Assembly: GCA_963735495.1 (NCBI GenBank)
Contig: CAVTLG010000009.1
Location: 1 to 64,000 of the forward strand
DNA: 64,000 nt
Source of the DNA: CAVTLG01 sp963735495
Lineage (GTDB): Bacteria; Chloroflexota; Ktedonobacteria; Ktedonobacterales; Ktedonobacteraceae
Direction: 5' to 3'
Under the pieces are notes generated by a model, which saw only the letters and a list, made by a program, of their open reading frames with translations, had not been told where the DNA came from and searched no databases. Below are positions 1 to 10,598 of this stretch, piece by piece; the first letter of the stretch is position 1; every line of letters begins with the position of its first letter. A program made the position numbers and the translations under genes.

Positions 1-239
1 GCGCGCCCTCAAAGGAGCGTTCGGGCAGCCCAGGAGGAGCCGGAAACGATCGCCGATTCAGAATTCGCCTGGGACCCTCGACGTTCGGCGTCTTCGATGC
101 CTTCCCAGACGAAGAAAGGAGGCTCTGCACACTACAATGCCCGCTGGCCGCAGTTGCAGGAAGAGCGAAGACTCTGTTTGTCGAAGGATCACTGGTCATG
201 GAGAAGGTTGATATCCTGGGGGCCAAGCTTCCTGGGTAG
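1..239 (+). pseudogene. Antibiotic biosynthesis monooxygenase (ABM) domain remnant, cut by the left window edge
   Basis: The frame from about 76 reads RLGPSTFGVFDAFPDEE and ends with MEKVDILGAKLPG and a stop at 237-239. This is the usual core and tail of small ABM-domain proteins, dimeric ferredoxin-like barrel enzymes of about 100 residues. The upstream part (EEPETIA) lies in another frame, so at least one frameshift separates the halves, and the middle is poorly conserved. The 5' end lies outside the window. Identification rests on motif recall only. Confidence 0.6.
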
Positions 240-398
240 AGTCGGCTTCGATCTCCGCGTGCGCGACCAGAAACACCTGTGGTTCAAACCCCGCCAGGAC
301 CGGGCGCGCCGGTCGTGGGGTTCCAGTAGTGTTCGATGAGCACCGCCCTGAATTGGCTGGAAGCTACGTCTTGAGAAAAAAAGAAAACGATTGAAAAG

Positions 399-1270
399 AT
401 GAACAGTCCAACAACCAAGAAGCCCATTCTGATCCGAGCAGGTCATAGAGACCTCTCGGGAGTCTACGCAAAAACCTTCGAGCGCTCCTTGCTCCTTGAT
501 TGTGGCCTTGCATGGGGTCAGCAGTCTGGCCGCTATCTTTGATAACACCATCCCTGGCGAAGCAGGCTTCCTCGATACGGCGGCCTCTCTTGGGTACGCG
601 GTGCTGGCGCTGATCCACCGGGCTATAGGGCCAGCCAACAGATCGCCGAAGATCTGAGCACCTTTGACGGCCAGATCGCCCTCCTGCGACTCGCGCTGAC
701 CGCAGCCTGGGAGCAGTATGGAGCCGACGAGGCCGGAATTGTTCTGCTTGGCCAATCCTTCGGGGGACTCATCGTCCTTGGGCTGGCAGCCAGCCAGCCT
801 GATGTCCCTTTACTTGGCGTGAGCACTCATGGGACGGGATTCCACCTTGCTGGTTGCCAGGTGCCCTCCAACGCTTTCAACGCTTGCTGGCTAACGCCCC
901 ATTTGTTGAGCTTCCTTTCGACGAGAACGCCAGGTCCCTTGGGCCTGCCAACAGTTGGGTTCATGAGGCCCGAGAACGTTTGAAGCAGAGTCAAGCACCT
1001 TTGCCGATGGCAGAGTTGCGTGAAGCGCTCTGCTTTCCCGAGCATCTTCGCCAGATCAGTGCGGATGTGCGCGTTCCCGTCCAGATGACCCTTGGAGAGT
1101 ATGACACCGTCTGGGAGTCCTCTGCATCTGCGCTGGACGAACTGAGCCAGCTCTTCCCACAAGCCCCATTTGTGGATGTGCGTCGCCAACGCTTCGTTCC
1201 TCATCAACCTAATGCCCACTTGGCGGCGCGTGCGTTCTACCTGCGTGAACTCGCTTTTTGTCGAAGAGTG
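399..1270 (+). pseudogene. Alpha/beta hydrolase, multiply frameshifted
   Basis: A candidate start at 399 opens MNSPTTKKPILIRAGHRDL. The coding signal then passes through at least three frames. One segment gives DNTIPGEAGFLDTAASLGYAV. The next carries the nucleophile elbow LLGQSFGGLIVLGLAA (about 740-790). The last (from 854) carries the acid region LGEYDTVWESS and the terminal His in PNAHLAARA. Together these are the Ser-Asp-His parts of an alpha/beta hydrolase of about 290 residues. No single frame spans them, so the gene is dead unless the indels are assembly errors. Substrate cannot be told. Confidence 0.7.
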
Positions 1271-1645
1271 CCGGGTTCACCACAGCATGATCGCCCCTGA
1301 GCCCTTGCCATAACCTTGCTTTCGCGTTCGATACCGAAGCCGTGACTGTGTGAACACAGGTGAAGCCGAGTATCATTGCCGTCTGGATGAGCATTGCGCG
1401 AAGAAAGATCGTGCGTTCATCATCCAGGCGGATCAGAGATGGCTCTCCATTCAATGGTACGGCAGTTGCAATCCAGGAAAAGCTGGTCATTGAACATGAA
1501 AATATTTGTCACAGGAAATAAACGGTTTTGACACACATTCTCAGCCACTGTTTTCAAGACGTTTGAGGGCCTTCGGAACGTTGCTCACAGTGTTCTCTAA
1601 AGAATGCATACTCCCATTTTACTCTCTAAAGAACTCATATGCCAG
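1271..1645. other. No recognisable gene
   Basis: A 93-codon minus-strand reading frame (1209-1490) covers part of this stretch but overlaps the hydrolase remnant and has no recognisable domain or good ribosome-binding site. The rest is AT-richer spacer between the decayed hydrolase and the Tn554-like module. Confidence 0.4.
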
Positions 1646-2123
1646 TTAGGAGTCCACTGACCTCAAATATCCTTTGCGCGTGTCCTGGGGCTGTGAGGAG
1701 GTAACATCAACATATCCTCTCGCCTGCTCCAAACGTCGAGTCAGAACACGAATGTGGCCCCGCAGTTCAAGATTTTCCTGCTCCCATTGTTCTAGCAGTA
1801 TCATCGCCTTTTTGAGTGCGTCTGAGGATGCAAGTCGGGCCTGATCTTGCACCTCTTTCAATCGTATGCGCAACTGCGTGTTTTCTTGCCGTAATGCTGC
1901 CACTTCTTCATCTCGTGTTTTGCGAGAAGCCTGGTAGTGCGGAGCGCAGGGCTCGAAACTCTTCCCCGGCGAGGTGATACAGCCAGACCTTCGAGATCCC
2001 AGCTGCATCAGCTATGCGCTGTGCCGTAAATTCGCTCTGGTTGGTCACGTGAGCATGGATCTCGTACATAACAACGAGCAGGTGCTTTTTTCCATCCTCT
2101 GTGGTTCTCCGTGGTTGCTTCAT
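1646..2123 (-). pseudogene. Tn554-type TnpC-like protein (DUF6262-like), frameshifted
   Basis: The first frame (start 2123) gives an N-terminal segment with a helix-turn-helix core, AQRIADAAGISKVWLY. Around 1920-1960 the signal moves to another frame, which continues with a coiled coil (RQENTQLRIRLKEV, then repeated Leu/Arg heptads) to 1646. Small N-terminal HTH plus C-terminal coiled coil is the usual build of the third gene of Tn554-like transposons. It sits downstream of a decayed recombinase on the same strand, as expected for the tnpA-tnpB-tnpC order. Confidence 0.6.
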
Positions 2124-2199
2124 GGCTTCTCCTCTTGTGCATTGAGTTCAGCAAGCAGGGCCCGACGAACATCCACTCGTTTTTCTGAAGCGCTTCGTC

Positions 2200-3960
2200 G
2201 CGCAGGTGTTCACGGTGTTCTCATCACCCCAGATACTTGTGCGCTTGCACAGTGCGCCCCAACGCCAGGTTCTCCTGTTGTTTCGTGCGATGTTCCCTGA
2301 CACGATTTTGAAGTTCTGTTTGCATCTGAACATCATTGGGATCAGTTAAAAACCAGGCGCACCCCTCATCCATTGCTTCAGTGCAATGCATGAACTCCGG
2401 GCATCCTTCCGGTCCTTGGGGGACGCACAGAGGCCACAAGGAACACGATTGGCCTGAACAAATTGCGGGTTATTCACCAGGAGCGCCTGCCAGCGAGCAT
2501 CGAAGAAGTGAAGTGTGCCTTCTCGAAAGGCATTTTGGGGCACCGAATTCCACAAGGCCCAGGTACTGTTCAGCCAGTGTGTTCCCAGACCATGGAGTTG
2601 GTGGCTGACGAAGCCGCGCTCGCGCAGCTTCGCGTTTGCCTTTCGGAGATGGTGCTGGTAGATCATCTGTGTATTGCGGCTGGTGTGATTCAAATCTCGC
2701 TGACGTGTTAATGGAGTAATATTCGGATCTTCGGCCAGGGCCGATTGACGAGTGTGGCGCGCCTGTTGCGTATACATGAAGTAAATGGAACTGGAAGGCT
2801 TGGCCATCTACAGTGATGCTCCATTGCTCAAAAATGCTGGAGGTGCGTGGCCCCTGTGTCCCTCTGGTGTGGCCAGAGAGCCAATGTAAAAAGACGTGGT
2901 ACGTCATCGCTCTCGCTGTTGGCGATGTTTTCTGAGGCTGGCGGCGGGGCTCGCAGGCGTTGCGCTGGTCATACTTGTAATCAGTATCTTGTTCCGTCGC
3001 AGGAGAACGCAGGCTCTGTGGCCCAAGAGTCAGGTTCCACTCACTGATCAGGATGAATAGTGCTTGTTCTCCTTGGGCGCCGCAAGGTGGCGCACTTCGT
3101 CACTGTAAAACAAAATGGTCTTGACGCAATAGCGTGCGATATCGTGCCAGGCCGGACTAATGTACACCTGTGTCTTCCTCCCATCTTTTGTTTGGAGTAA
3201 AGCGGAACCAGAGCCCACCTTCTTCATTTCCTCGCGCCGGGAAGATGGTGAGTGGCCCGTCAGGCCCATTCCCTCGCTCAGCCAGGAGCACTTCGTGATT
3301 CTGCGGCCCAGGCAGAGATTGAGAAGCAAAATACATAAGCGCAGATGGTGGAAACGATTCAGAAAACGTTTCCCATCCCGATGGAGTCCCAGATGTTGGT
3401 CAGTTGCGCGATGACTGGCTGAGGAATGATGGCGTGCTCATCCAGTCCGATTTCCGCTGAGATCCTGCGCTGAGTTGGCGAAATGGGAGGGACCGAGACA
3501 GGTATTCCGAACATGGCACTCACCTGCAGCCAAAAGTGTGCGTATTGGCTTGCAACTGCACATCACGAGGCATCAAAGGCGGTTTTTTTGGCGGAAGAAG
3601 CGCTCTCCAAAATTGCTCAAACACCCCAGGAGGCGCTAGATCATCCAACTAGGTATACCCCTGGTTGAGAAAATACTCATCAATCCGCTTGAAAACGGAG
3701 GGCAGTTTCGCGAGGGTCGTTCTTGACCTCTCCTGGCGATCGCAGGATCTGTTGATAGCAGTACCATTTGAGAAACGGTTTGAGAAAGGATCGCAAGCTG
3801 GCAAAGTTGACCCGGTAGGACCCTGCGGAACCATGGGCACTCCCTGTCGTGCATAGGGCCAGAGATTTCAGGTATCATCGGAGATGTTGAACAGCTTTTT
3901 GGGATCCTGTTCGCTCCCTTCAAGAAACGGCTGGAGCAGTTGCCAGTGTGCAACAGCGTA
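2200..3960 (-). pseudogene. Second Tn554-type TnpB-like tyrosine recombinase, heavily decayed
   Basis: Fragments in several minus-strand frames add up to a TnpB-like recombinase. The 3600-3860 segment resembles the N-terminal SAM-like domain. The 2480-2810 segment (LNHTSRNTQMIYQHH) resembles the region around the catalytic Tyr. The 2224-2440 segment (CPEFMHCTEAMDEGCAWF) resembles the Cys-rich tail of this family. Stops and frameshifts separate every piece. It lies between the TnpC-like remnant and the better kept recombinase at 4005-5628, so one Tn554-like unit seems to abut or interrupt another. Confidence 0.55.
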
Positions 3961-4004
3961 GCGATGAACCCCAGTGGCAGTCGTGATTTCCAGAGCAGAA
4001 GTGG

Positions 4005-5628
4005 TCACACCAAACTCCTTTCTTGAACAAATCGGTAATTGATCAGAAACCGATCGTATTGGCCTTTCATTTGCGCCAGAAGGAGTTCGGCACCGGGCTT
4101 GGTCGCAAGTTGTTCTAACTGGTGCTCTCGAACGATTTTCTCGTGCTCCCACGCTGACAAATAGGCTGGCCCTGAAACCAGGTGTTCGCACAAGGAACAG
4201 GGAGGTAATCGCTCTGCGTCGAGTTTCATGCAACGTGTGTGCCGACAGAGCCCAACCTCCTGGTTATGGGCTATCTCTGCTTCAAGGAGCGCTCGCCGTT
4301 CTGCATCTGGGAGATCATCAAGCAGGAGCGGCATGTTCCAACAAACCAGGACTTTTCGCCCAAAACCATTAAGAGCGCCATCAACTTGGGCTGGATGCTC
4401 ATAGCGATCGTATTGGGCATAGCCGAGCGTCGTTTTCATGCAGGTATGGCCGAGTTGTGCCTGGAGTGCCGCCAGACTCGGCAATTCATACAAGGCACGC
4501 GTGACATAGGTGCGTCTCAAGAGGGTGGAGCCGATCCGAAGCGGCGCACCAGATCGTTTCAGCGCATGCCGACGCGCGAACGTTTCCAGGGCAAGTTCAA
4601 AACGCTTGTCAGTCATCCGATCCCAACGTCTCATGGAATTTCTCCACCAGAAAGATCTGTCGGGTGCTCAAACGAGCACGGACAGGGGCAGTCATGTGAA
4701 TATAGTGTTGAAGGTGTTCTGCCACCAATGCCGGAATCACCGCAAGCGATTCTTTGCCAGCCTTCCCATGTCTCCACGCCAAAGCGAAAGCTTGGGAACC
4801 AATCTGAGCAAGATCATCGGTTTGCAAGCGAACCAGGCTTTGACACCGTAATCCGGTAAAGGCCATGATGAGAACCAGAAGTCCGATGCCCCAGTGGAGG
4901 ACTGGTTCGGCCTGTTCCGCGTGAATAGAGGTGCTTACTTCCCCAACGGCTGTCCCCACGTGCTGAAGATAGGTTAACCCCTGGACAATGTCTTCGAGGC
5001 ATGCGTCGAGAACCGCATCGAACTCAGTCCCAGACAGAAAGGCTTTTTCCGAGGGAGGCCGACGGAGGCAGATCATTCGTAACCACTGGATAGCGCGTAC
5101 ATATTCCTGACGGCGATGAGAGTCTTCCATGGATTCCTGGAGAAGCTGCTTTTCGAGGATACGAACCAGCATGGTGCATACGCGTCGCCGCACGGGTACT
5201 GCTGCCTCATACCTGCACCAAACCTGCTGGATTGATGCCAACGTGAGAGCATGGATGTCCGGAATGGTTTCTCCCAACAAGGTCGCGACAGCGAGCGCGA
5301 TTTGATAATGATTGACCAGCGTTGCAGCGGCAACATCAGTTGTCAAGGCTTCTTCTTGTAGCAACACCCAGACCGTTGAAGCAATATCTGGTCGAAGACG
5401 ATCACGCCGCAACGTTTTTCCACGACTTGAAAGCCTCCAGACCGACTCATCAACATTGACCCACTCTCCCTGGATACAGGCGTAGGTTGCATTGGGAACG
5501 CGTTGGAGCCGTTGTTGCTCATGATACTGGATGAGCGCTTCGCGACCATCGTGAAACGTCTGCACAACCCTGGCATTGGCTTTCATTGGTCGTTCAGCGG
5601 TCTCCGCGTGGACACGCGCCCACGTCAA
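4005..5628 (-). pseudogene. tnpB: Tn554-type TnpB-like tyrosine recombinase, two frames
   Basis: The N-terminal frame (5628 to 4609, 339 codons) holds the core-binding domain and the first catalytic Arg in TGLRCQSLVRL with a Lys in WRHGKAGKE. The second frame (4634 to 4005) holds LLRRTYVTRAL, the LGHT box and GYAQYD with the candidate nucleophile Tyr, then a Cys-rich tail (CRHTRC, CSLCEH). The join is around 4609-4634 in GTTGGGATCGG, where a one-base change would fuse them into one protein of about 540 residues. The usual His before the second Arg is replaced. Site-specific strand exchange is the family role; this copy is probably inactive. Confidence 0.7.
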
Positions 5629-5661
5629 TTCGTGGAGGGGGATACGAGCAGCGACAAGTCG

Positions 5662-6045
5662 TTAAATCGCCAGCACCATTTGCTCTTGAGAGTCAGGAAG
5701 GCTCAACAGGAGCTGCTGTATCTGATGACCAGCCTGGCGGGTCACACATCCGACGTGGCATCCGGCGAGGTCAGCAATGCGTTGAATGGTGACATCCCTC
5801 TGTGCATACGCCTGAGCAAACACCACATTGATAGCTTCCTCAATACGCCGATGGAGCCACGCTTGACGAAGGAGCAAAAACTGTTTATCTGGAAAAACCC
5901 GATAAAAGGTTTTCAAGCCCACGTCTGATCCTGCCAGTTCCAGAACGCGCGCACGAGTAAATTCCCGAACATGGGTTGCTTCGACTGAGAGTTGCTCAAT
6001 GGCTCGCTTCAAGCGCTCTGCTTTCTTCTGAAAAACGGTCGTCAC
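5662..6045 (-). CDS. TetR-like HTH protein of a Tn554-like module
   Basis: A 127-residue protein with an N-terminal HTH of TetR type: RARVLELAGSDVGLKTFYRVFPDKQ at roughly residues 33-57. A second HTH-like segment follows (IQRIADLAGCHVGCV). Its start codon overlaps the stop of the upstream recombinase (6042-6045, ATGA), so it is translationally coupled to it, and the TnpB-like gene follows after 33 bases. Position between the two recombinase genes suggests an accessory DNA-binding protein of the transposon. Function not established. Confidence 0.6.
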   Translation of the reverse strand: MTTVFQKKAERLKRAIEQLSVEATHVREFTRARVLELAGSDVGLKTFYRVFPDKQFLLLRQAWLHRRIEEAINVVFAQAYAQRDVTIQRIADLAGCHVGCVTRQAGHQIQQLLLSLPDSQEQMVLAI

Positions 6046-7263
6046 GAGGGGAACTCCTTTCCCATCTGCGCATTGTTCAGAAGTTGGAGAACGCGTCTAT
6101 TTCCCATGGAGAGAATATCCTCAACAAACACTTCAGCCCCTGCAGCGTAGGCTTCCCCGGATTGAAGTGAGGCATGGCGCATGTTGGCGGTCACAAGAGA
6201 AGGCCCTCCCATTCGTTGCAATTCATACCCAAAAGCATGACGCAGCATGTGTGGAGTCAGTTGTTCATTCCAGGGAGGATCGAGCGCGCTCCGCAAGGTA
6301 TCTACGAGTGCGCGAACACTTTCTGCGGTCAAGCCCTGTCCGTAATTGCGCACGCTATGACTCAAGAAAACGCGCTCTTGCGAGCCAGAAGATGCAGCCT
6401 CCCAAGGGCGGAAACGGGTCACATAGAGCCAGATCGCCTGTTCGACCGATTGGTACAGGACCACCGGCAAGCGCTTTCCATGATGCCCCTTGGTCACGAG
6501 AGAGATGAGATGGCGTTTTCGGTCAACATCTGCAATATGGAGTTGATTGGCTTCTGATCGCCGACTCCCGGCGTAACGAAGAACAAAAAGCAGTGCGACA
6601 TTTCGGTAAAAGAGCGCACCGCGTTGCTTCTCTGGATCAGCAGCGAAAGCGAGATCGCCTCGTGGAATATGATCCTCCCAGCGCGTTTTTGCGGCTTGAA
6701 GGAGCTTCACAAATTGTTCATCAGGCAGTCCAGCAATCTTGGTCTGCTCCCATCGCACCGCATGAACGCGTCGTGACCCCTGTTTGGGAGGAGCATATCC
6801 GCTCGTCTGAGGCGGAGGAGAAGGCGAACCTTTGTAACGATACCAGTCGAAGGTTTCTCCATAAACCTCTGCAATATCTGAAGCAATTCCATACAGCAAC
6901 TGGAGAATATGATCCACTCTTCGAGAGCTTCTTTTCCGTGAACCGCTCAAGTACACGAGAATTCCCCTCAGCGTCCTTGAATGGTTCACCGAGTAACGCA
7001 TTTTTAAAGGAGGTGAATTCTTCATGAGCGACATCAAGAAGACCATAACGCCGATGGGCGCAGAATTCGACGTAGTATTGAGCCGCCGACGCAAGAGATG
7101 CAAGAGTTGTGTCTGGAGCGAGCAAAAAATCCCTTCTCCTCGTCAAGATGAGATTGATCGGAAGAACAGGGGTCCCCCCTGCCATGAGTTTCGGTACTGA
7201 ATCCATTTTGAGGATATGGACAGGAGGTTGAAGTGCCATCGTCAGCGAACTCATCGGTTGCAT
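6042..7263 (-). pseudogene. tnpA: Tn554-type TnpA-like tyrosine recombinase, frameshifted
   Basis: The frame starting at 7263 (MQPMSSLTMALQPPVHILKM) gives the N-terminal SAM-like domain. Near 6940-6955 the signal shifts to a second frame, which carries the whole catalytic domain: YAGSRRSEANQL (Arg), HMLRHAFGYEL (His-x-x-Arg), ANMRHASLQ (His) and a Tyr in EAYAAG. The two frames together make about 400 residues, normal for TnpA of this group. The lesion is one small indel. It begins the minus-strand block of recombinase, HTH protein and TnpB. Confidence 0.7.
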
Positions 7264-7392
7264 ATTCCACACCTTTCCACGTATTCCCAACACTGTTACT
7301 TGATAGCATGCATCACTCAATATGACGAATGACCTGCTGTTAATTAACAAAACCAATTACAGAGAACCCCCTTTTGAGGGTACACTGCTGCG
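7264..7392. other. Probable end of the Tn554-like module
   Basis: This spacer separates the minus-strand recombinase block from a 5'-truncated plus-strand gene. The transposon end must lie here, because coding on the plus strand picks up in mid-protein just after it. Tn554-like elements lack inverted repeats, so no boundary can be read directly. Confidence 0.35.
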
Positions 7393-7569
7393 GCGTGGTT
7401 CACGCTGCTTGCTCTTCCGTTTATCGAGGGGAGTATTGAGCAAGAAATCGATGCAGAGACGGGAGATTGGTTCCAATGGTGGGAGCTTCCGCCTGGGATC
7501 GATCTGCACTATGTTCCGCTTGCTTGCGCTTCTTCCCTCTACTTATTCCAAGGAGATGATCCGCTATGA
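7393..7569 (+). pseudogene. 3' tail of a truncated gene
   Basis: An open frame without a start reads AWFTLLALPFIEGSIEQEID, continues through DWFQWWELPPGIDLHYVPLA and stops at 7567-7569. The stop overlaps the start of the next gene (ATGA at 7566-7569), the signature of a translationally coupled pair. The 5' part seems to have been removed by the recombinase module to the left. The family is not recognised. Confidence 0.5.
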
Positions 7570-8339
7570 GTTTTACTTCCATTTCCGCATCCCATACCCA
7601 GATCGATGATGCCTTACGTCTGCTCGCCGATCTCTATGCCCGCCGTTTTCAGGGGGGAACGCCCTCCCCCGGTGACCGTATCAAACTGGCTCGGTGGCAC
7701 GCGTATGAACTGGTGCGCGACACGCTGTATCAGGTCCAGAATCAGCCAGAAGCGCTCCACCAATTGGCCACGCTGGCGAGCCAGGTTGAGGAAGAACATA
7801 TCGGTCAAGAGGCCGAAGCCACAGCCTGGCGTGGTGTCGTCCAGGATGCGCACGCGCTGGTGGAACGGCTTATCGAGGCCGGTGGCAGTGCGCAAACGCT
7901 GCTCGCTGGCGAAACGGATGGACACCGGCATCTGTGCCTGCATTGTTGCCAGGATAAGCACAATGTGGAGCGTGTGCGATTTTTCAACCAGGCCGCTCGT
8001 CGCCCCCTCCTCATTGCCGAAATACGCACGAGCGGCCAGCGCTCGATGTATGATCGGTGCCAGATGTGTGGGCAGGCCCTGGCCCCTGTGAAATTTGTGG
8101 TCCTGGTCCCTGCTGGGACCGTCAAGCACGACAAAGGCTGTGTTTGCAAGGAGTGTAATCAGGCGAGGTTTGCCTCCGTGGTCGCGTTGTATGAAAGCGA
8201 CACAGGCACCCATGCCATCCACCTTCCTGCCCTCCTCCAGGTTGCCGCTCCGAGCCAGCAACAAGCCCGCAAACGGGCCTGCGAGGCGTGTTGGCAGCAA
8301 GGGTGGTATCTGCTCTTCGAGCAGCCGACGCATGCCTGA
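7566..8339 (+). CDS. Cysteine-rich hypothetical protein
   Basis: A 257-residue protein. The first half is alpha-helical and acidic. From about residue 120 it carries four Cys clusters: CLHCC, CQMCG, CVCKEC and CEACW. They suggest two zinc-binding ribbons or knuckles. It has no signal peptide or membrane segment. Its start overlaps the stop of the truncated gene before it. A strong hairpin (8375-8402) lies in the 3' gap before the ComM-like gene. Role unknown; a nucleic-acid-binding protein of the mobile island is a guess. Confidence 0.65.
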   Translation: MSFTSISASHTQIDDALRLLADLYARRFQGGTPSPGDRIKLARWHAYELVRDTLYQVQNQPEALHQLATLASQVEEEHIGQEAEATAWRGVVQDAHALVERLIEAGGSAQTLLAGETDGHRHLCLHCCQDKHNVERVRFFNQAARRPLLIAEIRTSGQRSMYDRCQMCGQALAPVKFVVLVPAGTVKHDKGCVCKECNQARFASVVALYESDTGTHAIHLPALLQVAAPSQQQARKRACEACWQQGWYLLFEQPTHA

Positions 8340-8374
8340 TGGTTCCTCTCTCCTTGTTTCTTCTTCAGTGTTCC

Positions 8375-8402
8375 CCTGCCCAGGCTGACCAGCCTGGGCA
8401 GG
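8375..8402 (+). terminator. Strong hairpin after the Cys-rich gene
   Basis: A nearly perfect inverted repeat (CCTGCCCAGGCT, ACC loop, AGCCTGGGCAGG). It lies 36 bases past the stop. The U-run is weak (GTTTT), so it may be a terminator or an mRNA-stabilising hairpin. Confidence 0.55.
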
Positions 8403-8446
8403 CAGCGTTTTGGATGCAACGCAAGTTTGATTAGGAGGTCTTTTTC

Positions 8447-9296
8447 ATGACCATTGCTCTTCCTGTTCCCGATCTGTCCTCCATTGCCGGACAATTCCAT
8501 GCCAAACGTGCGCTCGAAAGTTGCGGCGTGTGGTGGTCACAGCCTCGCCCTCATCGGCGGGCCAGGCTCTGGCAAAACGTTGCTCGCTCGCGCTTTGATG
8601 GGTCTCTTGTCTCCGTATGGACAACAACTGGTTCGTCCCGTGGTAGAAGGTCAAGACGCCATGGCCTGGGTGGAAGAGGCGCTTCGTGGTTACAGTGGGT
8701 CGCTGGAACGAGCGCGACACGGCATCCTTGTGCTGGATCGCCTCGATTGTTTTGGCTATTCGTCCCTTCAGATCCAACGCATCGCCACGGTCTTCGATCA
8801 GGTCCCGGATGTGCAACTGGTGCTCACGCTTCAGCCCTGTCCCTGTGGCTGGTATGGAGATCGTCTCCGCGAATGTCACTGTAGTGCCCAATTGATCCTC
8901 CGCTATCGGCAACGCCTGCGTGCCTTGCTGGAACGGATGGCTCTCACCGTCGAGCTTCCTCGGCTCGAGTATGAGCACCAGGTCGATACACGAGTATCGG
9001 AAAGATCGGCAACCGTCGCGGCGAGGGTACGTGAAGCAGATCAACGGCAACAGAAGCGGTTCGTGGATGAGCTCACCTTGCGGAATGCGGCCATGGATCA
9101 CGCACAGATTCTCCGGTGGTGCGAGATGGAGAGCTCGGCCCAGAAGCTGTACAAAGCCGCCTACCAGCAATTACGCCTGTCTTCCCGTACCGCCGATGCA
9201 GTGTTGGCCGTTGCCCGAACCATTGCAGACGTGGCGGAGAGCGATCTCATTCACGCGAATCACCTGGCGGAGGCGATTCAGTATCAGCCACGATGA
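8447..9296 (+). pseudogene. ComM/YifB-like Mg-chelatase-family AAA+ ATPase, short form, frameshifted
   Basis: Translation starts at 8447 after a good site (TAGGAGG) with MTIALPVPDLSSIAGQFHAK. Near 8515-8522 (CGAAAGTTG) the signal moves to a second frame that carries Walker A (GGPGSGKT), Walker B (GILVLDRLD), the PCPCGW Cys segment typical of YifB/ComM, and the C-terminal Mg-chelatase domain (SSRTADAVLAVARTIAD). ComM proteins are about 500 residues with an N-terminal S5-like domain. That domain is absent, so this is a short form of about 283 residues. ComM helps branch migration of incoming DNA; this version may serve the mobile island. The frameshift could be real or an assembly indel. Confidence 0.7.
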
Positions 9297-9313
9297 GAAG
9301 GTGTGTCTCTGGT

Positions 9314-9355
9314 GCGAGCCATCTGCGTAGCAAGCAGATGGCTCGCTTGTTTTTT
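9314..9355 (+). terminator. Rho-independent terminator
   Basis: GCGAGCCATCTGC pairs with GCAGATGGCTCGC and is followed by TTGTTTTTT. It closes the ComM-like gene 17 bases past its stop. Confidence 0.85.
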
Positions 9356-9374
9356 GAAAGGAGTGCATAGGACG

Positions 9375-10454
9375 GTGCTACAGGAACAAACGTTGCAGGA
9401 ACAGGTCCTGATCCCCCTGTCGCGGAAGGTGGCCGCAGCGATTGGGGCGCAGCCGAATCAGTGTGCGGTCAATGCCTGGCGGGCGCTCATCGAAACGCCC
9501 GAACTTTTTCGCAAAGGAGGACACCTGGTCGAAGGGTGGTTTGTCATCGAAGAAACTGCACGGGTTGTCATGGTGGAACATGTCTGGTGCAGTTTGGCCA
9601 ACGGCCTGATTGTTGACCCCTCTGTCTTGCTCCTGGTAGATGCGTCTACCCCGGTCTTCTACTTTGCTGGTCTCACACGAACCTACGCAGAAACCGAAGC
9701 CCTGGAGGGAGAACTGTTTCCCCATGTCCGCTTTGATGGGGTGCATGGAGCCGATGGCCTAAAACATCCAGGATATAAAGCGGCATGGGTTGCAGCTCGC
9801 AGAAAAGCGTACGCACTGGCGATGGCTCGCAAGCCTCCGAAAGCATTGCAATTTCAGGCCGCGCGCAATCTGGAAGAACCATCCGTTTCTCACGCTGATG
9901 AGGAAGCTGCTCTTCCCATCATCGAGGGGGACTCCCTGGATCTCCAACGTTCATTGGAAACCAGTCGCCAGATCCAGGCGGTGCCAGGACAATGCTGGTA
10001 CAATGCACGCCAGGCGCTATTTGACCTGCCCAGCGCCTTCTTGACCTCCACGTATGTTGAGGGATGGGTCGTCGGCGTGTGGTCGCAGGCGATCCGTGTG
10101 AGCGAACATGGCTGGATCTGGTCACCACAAACCGGCGTTGTCGATCCCTCCATCGTGCTGGAAGCAGTCCCCAAACGGTTGATCTATGTGCCTGGCATCC
10201 AACTTTCCTGGTTGGAAATCCAGCAGTATCGTCAGACGCTCCTGCCACTCGCCCGTGAACGGTGGAATGATTCCCTGGAGTATCAGGACGCCTGCCAGAA
10301 AGCGCTAGAGCGTGCCGAAGAACTGGCCTGGCAAACCGGGCTGCCTATACTCATCGAACCAGGAGGCACTTGCATCGTGCGCTTCGTGGATGGGGTCCTT
10401 CAGATAACCGAGGTTGCCTGGGATCTCCCAGGGTCTTCAACCACGAAACGGTAG
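9375..10454 (+). CDS. Hypothetical protein with a duplicated Cys-His-Asp domain
   Basis: The protein (about 359 residues from the GTG at 9375; a GTG at 9363 is an alternative; the AGGAG at 9359-9363 precedes both) contains the same module twice. Copy 1 has NQCAVNAWRALIE, then HLVEGWFV, EHVWC and IVDPSV. Copy 2 has GQCWYNARQALFD, then YVEGWVVG, EHGWIW and VVDPSI. The order Cys...Glu-Gly-Trp...His-x-Trp...Asp-Pro-Ser resembles a Cys-His-Asp catalytic set of a papain-like fold, but I recognise no named family. No signal peptide. Function is inference only. Confidence 0.65.
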   Translation: MLQEQTLQEQVLIPLSRKVAAAIGAQPNQCAVNAWRALIETPELFRKGGHLVEGWFVIEETARVVMVEHVWCSLANGLIVDPSVLLLVDASTPVFYFAGLTRTYAETEALEGELFPHVRFDGVHGADGLKHPGYKAAWVAARRKAYALAMARKPPKALQFQAARNLEEPSVSHADEEAALPIIEGDSLDLQRSLETSRQIQAVPGQCWYNARQALFDLPSAFLTSTYVEGWVVGVWSQAIRVSEHGWIWSPQTGVVDPSIVLEAVPKRLIYVPGIQLSWLEIQQYRQTLLPLARERWNDSLEYQDACQKALERAEELAWQTGLPILIEPGGTCIVRFVDGVLQITEVAWDLPGSSTTKR

Positions 10455-10598
10455 CTGCCGCTCTCAGCGTTCTTGCAGTTCTCACACGAAGCGTTCTGTC
10501 ATTCAAAGCGGCCCGAAGTGAATCTGTCCAGATTGCTTCTCCGATCCACTGTCTTTCTCTCTTCCCTACCGCAATCCTTTCACGAAAGGGAGGTTGCT

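Noticed and set aside
189..755. 188-codon minus-strand frame
   Set aside because: Antisense to the ABM and hydrolase remnants, no recognisable motif.
1209..1490. 93-codon minus-strand frame
   Set aside because: Overlaps the end of the hydrolase remnant, no domain and no start signal; not supported enough to list as a gene.
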